Position numbers and translations under genes: made by a program. Under the pieces are notes generated by a model, which saw nothing but the letters and a program-made list of their open reading frames with translations, was not told the DNA's origin and made no database searches. Shown here one piece after another: positions 37,801-47,451 of a stretch of DNA of 64,000 bases. Every line of letters begins with the position of its first letter. Position 1 is the stretch's first letter. The stretch covers positions 385,001 through 449,000 of the forward strand of contig ML213521.1 in assembly GCA_004369045.1 (NCBI GenBank), written 5' to 3'. Source of the DNA: Heliocybe sulcata. Its lineage: Eukaryota; Basidiomycota; Agaricomycetes; Gloeophyllales; Gloeophyllaceae.

Positions 37801-38928
37801 AGACCCGTATCCGCAATGAAACTAACGGTAGCATGGAAACGCTTCGCGTTCCGCAGGCAATCCATTACCATGTTCACTTCCTCGCTTCTCAGCTGCGCCT
37901 CGATACCCTCTAAAGCCCGTTCCAAGCTTAGCCAGAAGTTGATTTCTTGCGAAGCCGTCCCTGAAGAGACATCTCTGGACAATTTCGTGACACCCTGGAT
38001 GGCCTTAATCCACGAATTTACGTGGCCATGGAGGGTGTTCAGGAATGTACTGTCGTTCAGGAGTTTCGGCGGGATATGGGAGATATTAGGCCGGACACCT
38101 GCTGCGTGAGCCTGCTCCACGGCTTTCTGGATGACAGGGTGGATTATGAGGTGTGTTTCTGGGATTTCGACGTTCTGCTGTAGGTGGAGGAGGGATAACT
38201 CAAGTTCCGCGAATTTCTTCTTGGTCATCGGGATGCCTACGTCGCTGTCTAGACCGAGCTTTCCAACACAGAAGCTCACGACTCACCCATTTTGCTATCT
38301 CCCTCCTTCGCACCTCCCCTGGCTCCTACAAATGCATCAAACCATGACTTGACGCCGTTGGTAATCAGAGCATGTAGACTCTCATAAGGGGTCTCCTCTC
38401 CGCCGAAAAGGTTGAGAATATGTAACTGTGCGGCGAGAGGGGTTATGGGATCCAGTATAGGCCCTCTCTTAATGAGAGAGATGGTCATAACATGTGACGG
38501 GGTATATGTCAATTGAGGGGCAAGCTTGTAGGTATATGTTGGCGGTGTATCGTCTATCCAGGGTCAATGCCTCCGCATATTCGCGAATAACAGGTGCGCT
38601 CACCTTCCACCTCATCCTTTGTTTTCGTAACATACATGGCACCTCCACCCTCCGCCGCAAAACGCGACACTCGCTCGTCAAAGTCATCGTCAAATATGGA
38701 CTCCAAATCCTGAAGACTCGCGGCCATAAGAGGAGGTAGCACCGAGAACAGGAAGTCCCGAAACACAGCCGGGTCAAACGACGTCGCGGATGCACCGTCA
38801 ACAGGTCCGTCATGGTGCGACGTGCCATTGCTAGTGCCATTCACGCCGTTCGTGCCATTGATACCATGGATGCCATTGATCCCATTTGTACCATTCGGCG
38901 GCGTAAGAAGGGGCTCAGGGGTGGCCAT
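34806..38928 (-). CDS. Cytoplasmic dynein heavy chain, N-terminal tail encoded as a separate gene
   Basis: The protein is the tail (DHC_N1 region) of cytoplasmic dynein 1, which dimerises and binds intermediate and light-intermediate chains. After a Gly/Asn/Thr-rich start ([16 protein letters not shown] with repeated NGT/NGI units) come [139 protein letters not shown], and finally [20 protein letters not shown] and [20 protein letters not shown]. The frame ends at 34806 just after [13 protein letters not shown], where full-length dyneins go on into the linker and motor. No motor sequence follows downstream. Roughly 1,100 residues in more than a dozen exons. In Agaricomycetes and Ustilago the heavy chain is known to be split between two genes, so this is probably the normal tail half. 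An in-frame ATG at 39078 is an alternative start. Confidence 0.88.
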
Positions 38929-39383
38929 AACGCGCTCGGGCTGCGTCTGCTGCGTGAATCCTACCGACGACAGCCCTAGCCGAGTCCTTGAAGGCTTCCT
39001 AGACGTCCACGAGAGTAACCGCGGTAGGGTCTTGCGGTAATTTGAGAAATACGGCTGGTTCGACGCTTCAGTGGCCATTCGTGCAGTATAGACAACATAT
39101 TGGAATAGAAAGACATACGTCTTGAGCCTCCTACAGCCTATACTTGTAACACAAACGAGGCCTCCGCACCACCCAGTGCACGTACTCGCAGCAAGACGCG
39201 TTGTTAGAGGACAAGCAGTGGACGCGCCTAAACGGGTATTTCCACGTTCTCTGCTATAGCTGGAAATGCAGTGGCGTCGGCGCGGACCCATATGCATCCG
39301 CTTCAAATCAAAAATCTTACAGGGTCAGGGTGTACGAGAAGCACGGGCGAGGCTTTAGACAATCCTTATTTGCAGAGTATAAT
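38929..39383. other. Spacer between TRM2 and the dynein tail gene
   Basis: 455 bp holding the dynein-tail promoter. The dynein frame stays open upstream to 39306, with an in-frame ATG at 39078, so part of this could be coding if that start is used. Confidence 0.5.
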
Positions 39384-41717
39384 CTAGCTAGACAAAGGAA
39401 TCCCATTCTTGAGTCGTAACACCGCAACGCTCTCAACATGCGCAGTCTGCGGGAACAAATCAAACCCTCTCAGACTCGTCACGGAATAATGCCCTCCACC
39501 AGCAACCTCCTCCCTCAAAATCATCCCCACATCTCTGGCCTGCGTATGTACATTGCAACTCACATATACCACCACCTTCGGCCCAAACTTTACCAGCTGC
39601 TTGATGAACTTTTCGTCCGTGCCCTTGCGCGGCGGGTCGATGATGACGACCGTGTTGCTCGGTGAGTAGTGGGAAACGGTCTCAAAGATGTTTACAGCGT
39701 CGCCTGCGCGGAATTGAATTTTGCTGCTGGGAATGCCGTTCAGCTCCGCGTTCTTGGTTGCGAATTTGATCGCGTCGGGGGCGAGCTCGATACCAGACAC
39801 TTCCTGGAAGTGTTCCGCGAGCATGATAGAGAAGAGGCCGCTGCCGCAATATGCGTCGACGAGGTGCGTGAGCTGCTCGCCGGCGGGGCTGACTTTAGCG
39901 GAACCAAAGATAGCCTCGCGGACGTAGTTTGTGAGTGGAACGAGGACGGAGTTGTTGTTTTGAAAGAAAGCGTGGGCGGGGTATTCAAATAGCTTGTTCC
40001 CTACACGTTCGCGGACTGTGGACTTATGGTTCGTGACACAGACATGCTTCTCCACAGTTTCCGCCAATATATCGACATCGGTGGTAGCAGGGACGTCAGG
40101 CTTGCTTGGACTGCTTGTGCCCTCGCCGGAGTCCTCTGTAATTGCCAGCGAGTCCCGTAAAAGCAGGGATACACCCTTCTTATACGTCCAGATATTTCTG
40201 CAAAGGTTCGCGTGGGGTCAGTAACGGCGATGCGATATCAGATAAGTAGTCGGCTGACTTGAAAATTCCATCTCTTAGTTCTGGTAGTTTCTGGTTTATC
40301 GTAGGTGTTGCGATAGGACATTCCTGGGAAACCGTGATCCATTATGATCCCTGCGCCTCACTTTCCGAATATAACTTACCTCAATGTCAATCGGCTTCAT
40401 CGTCCCAATCTTATTGAATCCAATCTTCAGCCACTCTGGCCGTCTGTCCGTCTCTTTCATAGCGCCATTGTCATGTTCCGCTCGAATCTTTTTCGGAGGG
40501 GCATCGAAGTGCGGCGTGATTTTTGTACGATAGCCATACTGCAATGGTGACGCAATGGTTGACTCGATGGCAGGCAAAAGGGATTCGTCTAATCCTGAAT
40601 ATACAAGTGACTCCGTTCAGGACGGCACCGAGGACGTCAAAACATCTTGAACATACCGAAGAAATTCGTGTATGCTTTCACAATGACATTCCGCTTCAGA
40701 TCTAATTGTGCGTCGTACGATAGCATCTAAGTCAAATATGTCATCGTCGGTCCATCGCTTAAGTAGTCAGACGACATACCTGATACTGACAGCCTCCGCA
40801 TTCGCCAAAGTACTTACATTGTACTCGCCCCATGTCTCGTAGCTCTGAATTGGGCTTGACTATGGAGATGAGGTCGGCCAGAGAATGTAGGCGGGAGTTC
40901 CGGTATACTTTCGCCCTAATTATCTCGCCCGGCAGAGCGAAGGGCGTTACGACGACCCATGGAGACCTCGGGGACGGAGCGACGGATAGCGACTCGCCTA
41001 ACAAGAGCTTAGTTAGTGAGGTGAAGATGACGAAGGTTAAAACAAGACAGGAAGGTGGCATGCGGAGTGAAATAAGCCTCGGTGAAGAGCATCACCAGGA
41101 CGATGCGGGACTAGTCATGCATTGCACCGAGCATTATACCACTCCAGCACAAAGATGCGCGGTATCGCACTACAAAAATAATCCAGATATACACCTAGAC
41201 TTCCAGATAGAGGCGATTAATACTTACCATGTGAAGACAAGCTCGAAACGTGCAATTCAACTTCCTCCTGGAGCTCAAACGGCGCTTCCCACTCCTTCTC
41301 CTCCTCCAGCGTCTTGTCCACATATCCTTTCCCAAGCAGAGCGACTATATCCCGCCACTGTACGTCCTCCGGCGAGCAGTAGTCGGGCAAAGCATGCGGC
41401 TTCTGGAGTTTGCGCTTCGCTTTCCGGGCCTGCTTCTTGCTCTTCTGCGGTGCCTTCGGATGCAGGTCCTTTACTTCAGGCTCGTCAATAGGCACGTCCT
41501 TATCTTCCTTCACGTCGGCTAGCTCGACCTCGACCACAGGGTCGGAGGCCTCGAGGCGTGGTTTCTTGGCCGCCCGTTCAACTGAATTTTCTTCATCCGA
41601 TGCCGTCCTTGGTCGCTCAGATCTGTCGGCCATGGTCCTGCTCCTTGCAGTATTAACGTGATATGGGCGAGAGAGAAGTCTGAGCTGAAGATACGGACGC
41701 ACCGCCCTTGCTAGCAT
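39384..41717 (-). CDS. TRM2: tRNA (uracil-5-)-methyltransferase TRM2
   Basis: SAM-dependent enzyme making 5-methyluridine 54 in the T-loop of tRNAs. Exon 1 is 41717-41228, then an unusually long 230-bp intron, exon 2 from 40997, and several further exons; the last (about 40050-39384) holds the catalytic domain. Seen are a lysine-rich N-terminal region, a TRAM-like stretch GEIIRAKVYRNSR, a cysteine cluster CKYFGECGGCQYQ (the Fe-S type motif of this family), the SAM motif DAYCGSGLFS, VVIIDPPRKGTDEKF, and the nucleophile segment VYVSCNVHTQARDV. The first ATG (41717) gives MLARAVRPYLQLRLLSRPYH, an Arg/Leu-rich stretch without acids like a mitochondrial presequence. The next ATG (41633) gives MADRSERPRTASDEE. 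Two starts could serve mitochondria and nucleus/cytosol. Confidence 0.92.
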
Positions 41718-41901
41718 TCGGTGACCGACGATGATTGTCGGACGCAAATCTGCAAGGCGTATCTGCCATCAACACCGCCGACGGCTACATACCCGCAATA
41801 GGCAAGGGAAAATAGGGGACGAACGTCACTACTTATAGAACTGAATTGCCGCGGGGTCCACTGTCTGATACCCACCTCTACTGAATACCTCATTGGCGAA
41901 T
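41718..41901. promoter_or_regulatory. Bidirectional promoter TRM2 / MAM3-like
   Basis: The two start codons diverge across 184 bp, so both promoters lie here. No clear TATA box. Confidence 0.5.
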
Positions 41902-44172
41902 ATGTCGTCCTCGACGCGCATAAGGACTTCATTTATCTTCTCGGCGCTTCTCCGTTCTTTGTTCCAAGCGGTAGTCGCGTCGCCGGTCGCGCCAGGAAAT
42001 GAAGAGGAGCATCATGAGCCCACCGGATCGCCTGCAATGTGGTACAAGCTGATGATCAGTATCGCTTTGGTACTGGCGGGTGGTGTATTTGCTGGGTAAG
42101 TGATATGGTCCTGTAGGAAGGGGAAGAGGTACTATTGAAGAGGGAGATAGATTGACTTTGGGTCTGATGGGCTTGGACGAGCTGCATTTACGGGTGCTCT
42201 CGACATCTTCAGACGATCCCAAGGAGAGGAAGAACGCGAGCAAAGGTACGTGATGAGGACGTCATAGACCGACCCCGTCTCTTATTATAACTTGATGCGA
42301 CAGTCTTGAATCTCCTTGGCAAAGGCCGGCACTGGGTGCTTGTGGTGAGTTACCTTTGTCATTGCAAGCAGCCCAACATTGACAGTTGTTCGAAAGGTGC
42401 TCTTGCTAGGCAATGTGGTATGTTGCTTATATTGCGTTATGTTATGTATCCATCTCAAACCTCGCTTCAGATCGTAAACGAGTCCCTACCTATCTTCCTC
42501 GACAGTGCGGTATGTTCACGCTCGTCTACCCTGCGTTGCCACCCCTCACATCCCCCAGCTTGGCGGAGGCCTATACGCCGTAATTGCATCAACTACAATG
42601 ATTGGTGAGTGTGGAACTTTCTTCGATCGGCCACATCAGTTGCTCACGGGGCACAGTCATCTTCGGGTACGTCTCTCAAACGGGTATCCCTACTGCCCAT
42701 ACTCACCCATTCGCCCCGGGTTGCTCCATCCAGCGAGTAAGCTTAATATTCTTCCTGTTCTTTGCTGGCTACTGATGCTTGGCGTCTTCGTTAGGATCAT
42801 CCCTCAGGCTGTCAGCGTACGATACGGCCTCTCAATAGGTGCCACATGCGCACCCATTGTCCTTGGCATGATGTATCTCTTCGGTTCGTATATACTCACT
42901 CCTCATTACTGGTTAGTATACCTACCGAATCCGCTTAAGCTCCCATCGCCTGGCCTACCGCCAAGCTCCTGGACTACGTTCTCGGCGCGAATGAGGCCCA
43001 TACATACAAGAAAGCCGAGCTCAAGTCCTTCCTGCAGTTCCACAGAACCGGCGAGGAGCCTCTCCGGGACGATGAGATCAGTATTCTGAACGGTGTACTC
43101 GAGCTGAATACGAAGAATGTCGAAGAGATTATGACACCTATGAAGGTGTGCTCAAGTTGTAGCGTCTGTAGAGACATTGCGCTGAATATAAGGCAGGACG
43201 TTGTAACACTCAGTGCAGACTTTGTGCTCGATCACAAAGCTATTGACACTCTGTAGGGTTCTTGTCCCTCGTATGCGCTGACGCTGACAATCGCTGTAGG
43301 CTGGCGAGCGGGTACTCTCGATTCCCAGTGCACAAACCCGGCAATCCCATGTCCTTCATTGGATTGTTACTTATCAAGAAGGTGCTTGATTAATGCACTG
43401 TCTTTCGCGAATATCGCTGAAAAGTTTGGTCACGCAGTTATTGAAGTATGACCCTGCAGAGGAGCTTCCTGTGTCGGCATTCAAGCTATCAATACTGCCC
43501 GAGGCGCACCCTTCCATCAATTGCTTCCAAGCTCTCGATTATTTGTATGTATTCTCTCGTAACACTCGTGTGGCTTGCAGCTCAGGACTCTCCATCCCTA
43601 GCCAAACAGGTCGTGCACATCTGTTGCTTATCAGTCGGACGCCCGGTGTTCCCGGAGGCGCCATCGGTGTTATCACTCTCGAAGGTACAGGCTCCCCATA
43701 CCCACCGTCTTCTTACGCAGTGACTGACGGTCTCTCTGCAACTATTTTCGTGCATCTAAACTCAGATATCATTGAGGTACGTCATTATTGCCCACGTTAC
43801 CCGAGTACACTCAAATGACGCGGGTTCCAGGAAATCATTACCGAGGAGATCATTGATGAGACCGACCAGTATCAAGACAACAAGTCGAAGCGGAAAGCAA
43901 AACGACTCACGACTGCTGCGATTATGCGAGGGTATGTATTCGCCTATACGACCCTTATCTCGTCATTCATGACATCCGACTTCATTAGAATCGTCGAGCG
44001 TGAGCGCGCTGCCTCCGTCATAGAAGGCGAGCGGACGCCTCTGCTCGAGCACGCCCCTGGAAGCCCGCCAAACCAGCACGGCTTCCTTTCCGCGATACCC
44101 GCACGTTTATATGGCGCAACCGGCGGGACGAGACCGCCCACACCCCACGCCGAAGACCCCAAACAGACATAG
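41902..44172 (+). CDS. CNNM/MAM3-like membrane protein (DUF21 plus CBS pair), 17 exons
   Basis: Membrane protein of the CNNM/CorC/Mam3 family, linked to Mg and other metal homeostasis at vacuole or plasma membrane. Exons: 41902-42095, 42151-42245, 42304-42344, 42397-42417, 42471-42509, 42559-42604, 42657-42666, 42734-42736, 42795-42883, 42940-43145, 43197-43252, 43300-43381, 43438-43544, 43602-43684, 43766-43776, 43831-43931, 43989-44172. They sum to 1368 nt, 455 residues. The DUF21 part reads LTLGLMGLDELHLRVL, VLLLGNVIVNESLPIFLDSA and VIFGEIIPQAVSVRYGLSIG. The CBS part reads EEIMTPMKDVVTLSADFVLD, SGYSRFPVHKPGNPMSFIGL and GVITLEDIIEEIITEEIIDE. The tail is Pro/Gly-rich. Exons of 3, 10, 11 and 21 nt are needed to keep the family sequence, which is unusual. 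Confidence 0.92.
42734..42736 (+). other. Putative 3-nt exon (CGA) of the MAM3-like gene
   Basis: CGA lies between CATCCAG and GTAAGC. Joined to the GG that ends the 10-nt exon at 42657-42666 and to GATCATCCC at 42795, it produces Gly-Glu-Ile-Ile-Pro-Gln, the invariant GEIIPQ motif of the DUF21 domain. Both flanking introns are of normal length (67 and 58 bp). Without CGA the frame holds but the motif becomes one residue short. Confidence 0.75.
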
Positions 44173-44365
44173 CCTGTTGAGAAAAGTGAGGACTGGAGTG
44201 AAGGTAACACATGTGAGCGCATTGGACTGTCTACTGTATAATTTGTTTAGTATACCGCGGCGCCCGACCTCGCATTCTTTAGGTTCTAAATCCGGGTGTA
44301 TATAATCATTCACAACCCCTTTATAAAACATTATTTAGCTGTTCCTCGGGTCGTCTCTGGGTTGG

Positions 44366-45758
44366 CTATGTCATGCCCCCGTCGTCGTCAGGTGGCATGG
44401 TCGTCCCTTGGACCATGTTAGCGGGCTGTCCAGTCGTTGAATTGGGTGCAACGTCGGGTGGTTTGCCAAGTCGTTCTGCGTCTAGCTCTTTCAAGCGGGT
44501 CTGTGTCGTATGGTCATGGCAAGGATCGTTCAGAACTGTCAGGATGCGAGCCTACCTCTAAAGCAAACAGGTGCGAATCATGCGATTCGGGTGCCAGAGA
44601 TCGGACGGCATTTGCTAGGCGGTAGACGTAGTCCTGCGATGACGGAGTTGAGCTGGAGAAGTTGTAGAGGCAAAGGGGATGGAACCAGTACCTTGTTTGG
44701 TCCCGATGGGCCGACGGAGCGCCAGATGTGCTGCGAGAGCTCTTCGATGGGCTCAGAACCAACTTTAGGTGGTAAGCAAGGGGTTGTGGGATGGCTGAAT
44801 GATCTTACTGAAGGATGGGTTGTCGGATTTTCCGACATAGCACTGCGCGGTCGGCTTAGAAAATCACAATAAAAAATCTGCGGGCGAAACGCACATATGC
44901 CTGGACAATGGGATACTCTTTCAGTTAAACCACTTATTAGCACGGTGGAGTGGAGGTCATACACCGCGAATCAGAATCTTCTCGTGACCTTGTTCATAAC
45001 CATGGATATCGATTCTCTCTAGTGTGTATCCGTCCTGTCACAGCACTCTCGTCAGAACTACTGCACTTTCTGAATAAACCGTATATCTGCGCTACCTTCT
45101 CGCGATAGTCTACTGCAAACTGTGCTTAGCTAGGTGCATGTTTCTTAGGAAATAGAACGTACCAAGGTAGTCCCTAACTTCCGCAGCGTAATCCGGGTCA
45201 ATTTCATACGCCACACCTGAAAGAAATGGATGTCTCAGCAGTATAAAATACCGCATGTGAAGACTGACCCCAGACAACATCATCGTCTGGAAAAGGGTCC
45301 TATTGCAGAATGAACGATATATTGGAATGCAAACAATATGCGACTTGCGGAGGCAGAGAATATGTCCCATTCTTCCTTGTGAATGAGTGTAACGACTCTT
45401 CCAGGTTTCTAGGATCAGACATGTGCGAACGTGAGTCCTGTGCATTGTGACCGCAAGAGTAAATCTCACTTCTGGTGTGCCACGGTGATCATGAGATGCT
45501 TGGGCGAAACGGCGCACGTAGCCCTTGAGAAATCCGGGAACTAAAGCCCAGTAGCAGCTTGGATACTCGCTCTATTATATACAGACGACCTACTTTCCGA
45601 CTTTACATGAGGAGGTGGCTGTCATTTTCCGTACGGTCAGCTCCCTTCAGTGCCGCCGACACCTGAGATATTCGAGGTACCTTGAATATGAGAGAACCAT
45701 ATCCGAAAACTATATACGGTTCTCTAGCCGCCGCTAACGCGCTGTCCTCTGTACTCAT
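44366..45758 (-). CDS. ChaC-type glutathione-specific gamma-glutamylcyclotransferase
   Basis: Cytosolic enzyme cleaving glutathione to 5-oxoproline and Cys-Gly. Twelve short exons: 45758-45681, 45618-45594, 45540-45470, 45408-45349, 45299-45269, 45216-45163, 45112-45096, 45034-44963, 44842-44809, 44762-44692, 44633-44556, 44500-44366. They sum to 726 nt, 241 residues. Motifs are IVFGYGSLIFK (substrate loop), PGFLKGYVRRFAQASHDHRG, TPEKPGRVVTLI, DPFPDDDVVWGVAYEIDPDY, YREKDGYTLERIDIHGYEQG, YVGKSDNPSFIGSEP and HIWRSVGPSGPNKDYVYRLA. Intron 45348-45300 begins GCAAGT, a textbook GC-AG donor, and is the only way to keep frame there. Exon 7 is only 17 nt. The gene converges on the MAM3-like gene, 193 bp between stops. 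No exon exceeds 135 nt, so ORF scanning misses it. Confidence 0.9.
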
Positions 45759-46179
45759 TCTCCTAGAGAGTGGTCAATGTTCTCTTCAATAAAGTGGTGG
45801 ATGACTCGGTCGAAGACTTGAAGTGGCTCATGGCTGGGATTTGAGACCGCGCTAATAGCAACGCGATCTTGACGCGATCGGGCGTGTCTTCGGAGGCTTT
45901 CGGTGTTCCTAAATTCCCAGGGACTTCTTACTCGACTGCGCGCACACAGCATGGCTGCTTTTTACGGTTCTAAGACTTCAAATCCAGGCGAGTTAGAGAA
46001 GAAGTATGGCTCAGTGAGTGATCGATTGCATCGAAGTCCGCTGGGATAGCAAGCACTGCCTATTGACAATCAGGTACCAGAGGTTGATATACTTCGCCAA
46101 CGGCTATGGACCATGAGGATGACAGCAAAATACTCGATCAAAAGAGAAGAAAGTCGATGGGGATAATAGTTTTGCTGCT
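45759..46179. other. Spacer with the ChaC promoter
   Basis: 421 bp between the ChaC start and the stop of the upstream CPL1-like gene, both on the minus strand. No gene seen. Confidence 0.5.
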
Positions 46180-47451
46180 TTACGCCTCATCGTGATGGAA
46201 GTCGCGCTTGCTGTGACTTCTTTTGATTGGTGGGACGCAGTTCTCCTTGTCAGCTGAAAGGACGGACCCCTTCGAGCACTTTACTGGAAAACGAAGGGAT
46301 TTTTAGCACTCGTTGCTAGCCAGGCTAGGAATGACTCACGAATATTGCAACTTCCTCTACTGCAGATAACGTCATCTACATTGGGAATTGCGCTGCAGTC
46401 CCGTCCGCCGTCAGCACTCCGGTTCCCTCCTCTAGGATCATCGACGCATCCACCGCATGACCTGATAAATTCTATCAGATGGACCACACCAGCGGGCATT
46501 ATGGAAAGACGCACTCGACATCGCTGGCAATGTTCACGCACTCGTACTTGTACATGGTCGTCTGCGTCCCGTGGCCAGAGTTACTTGTGATAGCGTTCCA
46601 CACTGGGCAACTTTTGTATCCGGACTTCCCGCAGTACCCGCCGGTGGTGGCAGCACGACGCAACTGTGAACTAACGGCTCCCCCAGCAGCAGCTGGTCAT
46701 ACTCAACTATCAGCTCAGTAGCCGAGGCCTTTGGATAGAGACTTACGACAAGTTCCAGATGAATCCTGTGAGCAGGACGACAAAGCGCCATCCGTGGCTA
46801 TACACTGAAGGGGAGAGATGGAACCCGCAGGAGACCATCCTTGCTGGAAATTGCCCTTGTTCGGGCATTTGAAGCAGGACGGTTGACCGACTTGGTCCTA
46901 ATCTGATATCAGTGCCTGTTCGTCGCAGCCAGTGCTGATTCACGCACGTTATAATAACCAGAGCAGCAAGTGCAGCATTTCGTCGCGCCGGAGATGCTAC
47001 TGAACGTTCCCCTAGGGCACCGATCGCAGTCCTGCTTTGCACCAGGGTTGGCGGAAAACCGTCCGGGCTCACACAGGGTCGGAGCGGCGTTCGTGTTCGA
47101 ATTGCAATACGACCCGGCGGGACAAATGGTGCACTGTGAAGCTCCGGCTGCGCTGTAGTACCCCTGCCCGCACGGCGTTTGTGCTTGGCTGCCGGATCCG
47201 GATACGTACCAGCCAGGCGAGGCCAACGTACAACTGGTTTGGCTCGTTTCTGCCAGCCGCCAAGTGTCAGTCGATACGACCGAACATAGAAGAATGGAAA
47301 TGGACGTACGAGATGCATAGGTACCCGCAGGACATGCATAGCAAGGAGATTTGCCATTGGACGAGTAGTAGCCGGCGGAGCAAGGAGGATTCGCCGCTAC
47401 CTGCGCTACGACCGCTAATAGCACGAGGAGAGAAACCAGAATGCGTGCCAT
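46180..47451 (-). CDS. Secreted cysteine-rich protein, GCC-type repeats plus CPL1-like domain (copy A)
   Basis: Predicted secreted or wall-associated protein. Exons 47451-47310, 47249-46948, 46897-46747, 46692-46515, 46461-46340 and 46283-46180 total 999 nt, 332 residues. A signal peptide (MARILVSLLVLLAVVAQVAA) leads into ephrin-receptor/GCC2-GCC3-like cysteine motifs: CSAGYYSSNGKSPCYACPAG, SPGWYVSGSGSQAQTPCGQG, CTICPAGSYCNSNTNAAPTL. The C-terminal part has SGYKSCPVWNAI, YKYECVNIASDVESCGGCVD, GGRDCSAIPNVDDVICSRGS and LKCSKGSVLSADKENC, the CPL1/PriA-type domain. A basic tail (KRSHSKRDFHHDEA) follows. CPL1 proteins are tied to capsule and cell-surface functions in Cryptococcus; function here is inferred. 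Intron 46514-46462 is absent from paralogue B (57435-58683). A TATA-like TTATAA lies about 60 bp upstream. Confidence 0.88.

Noticed and set aside
40998-41227. Box C/D snoRNA inside the long TRM2 intron
   Set aside because: A GTGATGC word resembles a C box, but no CTGA D box or terminal stem is seen at a suitable distance.
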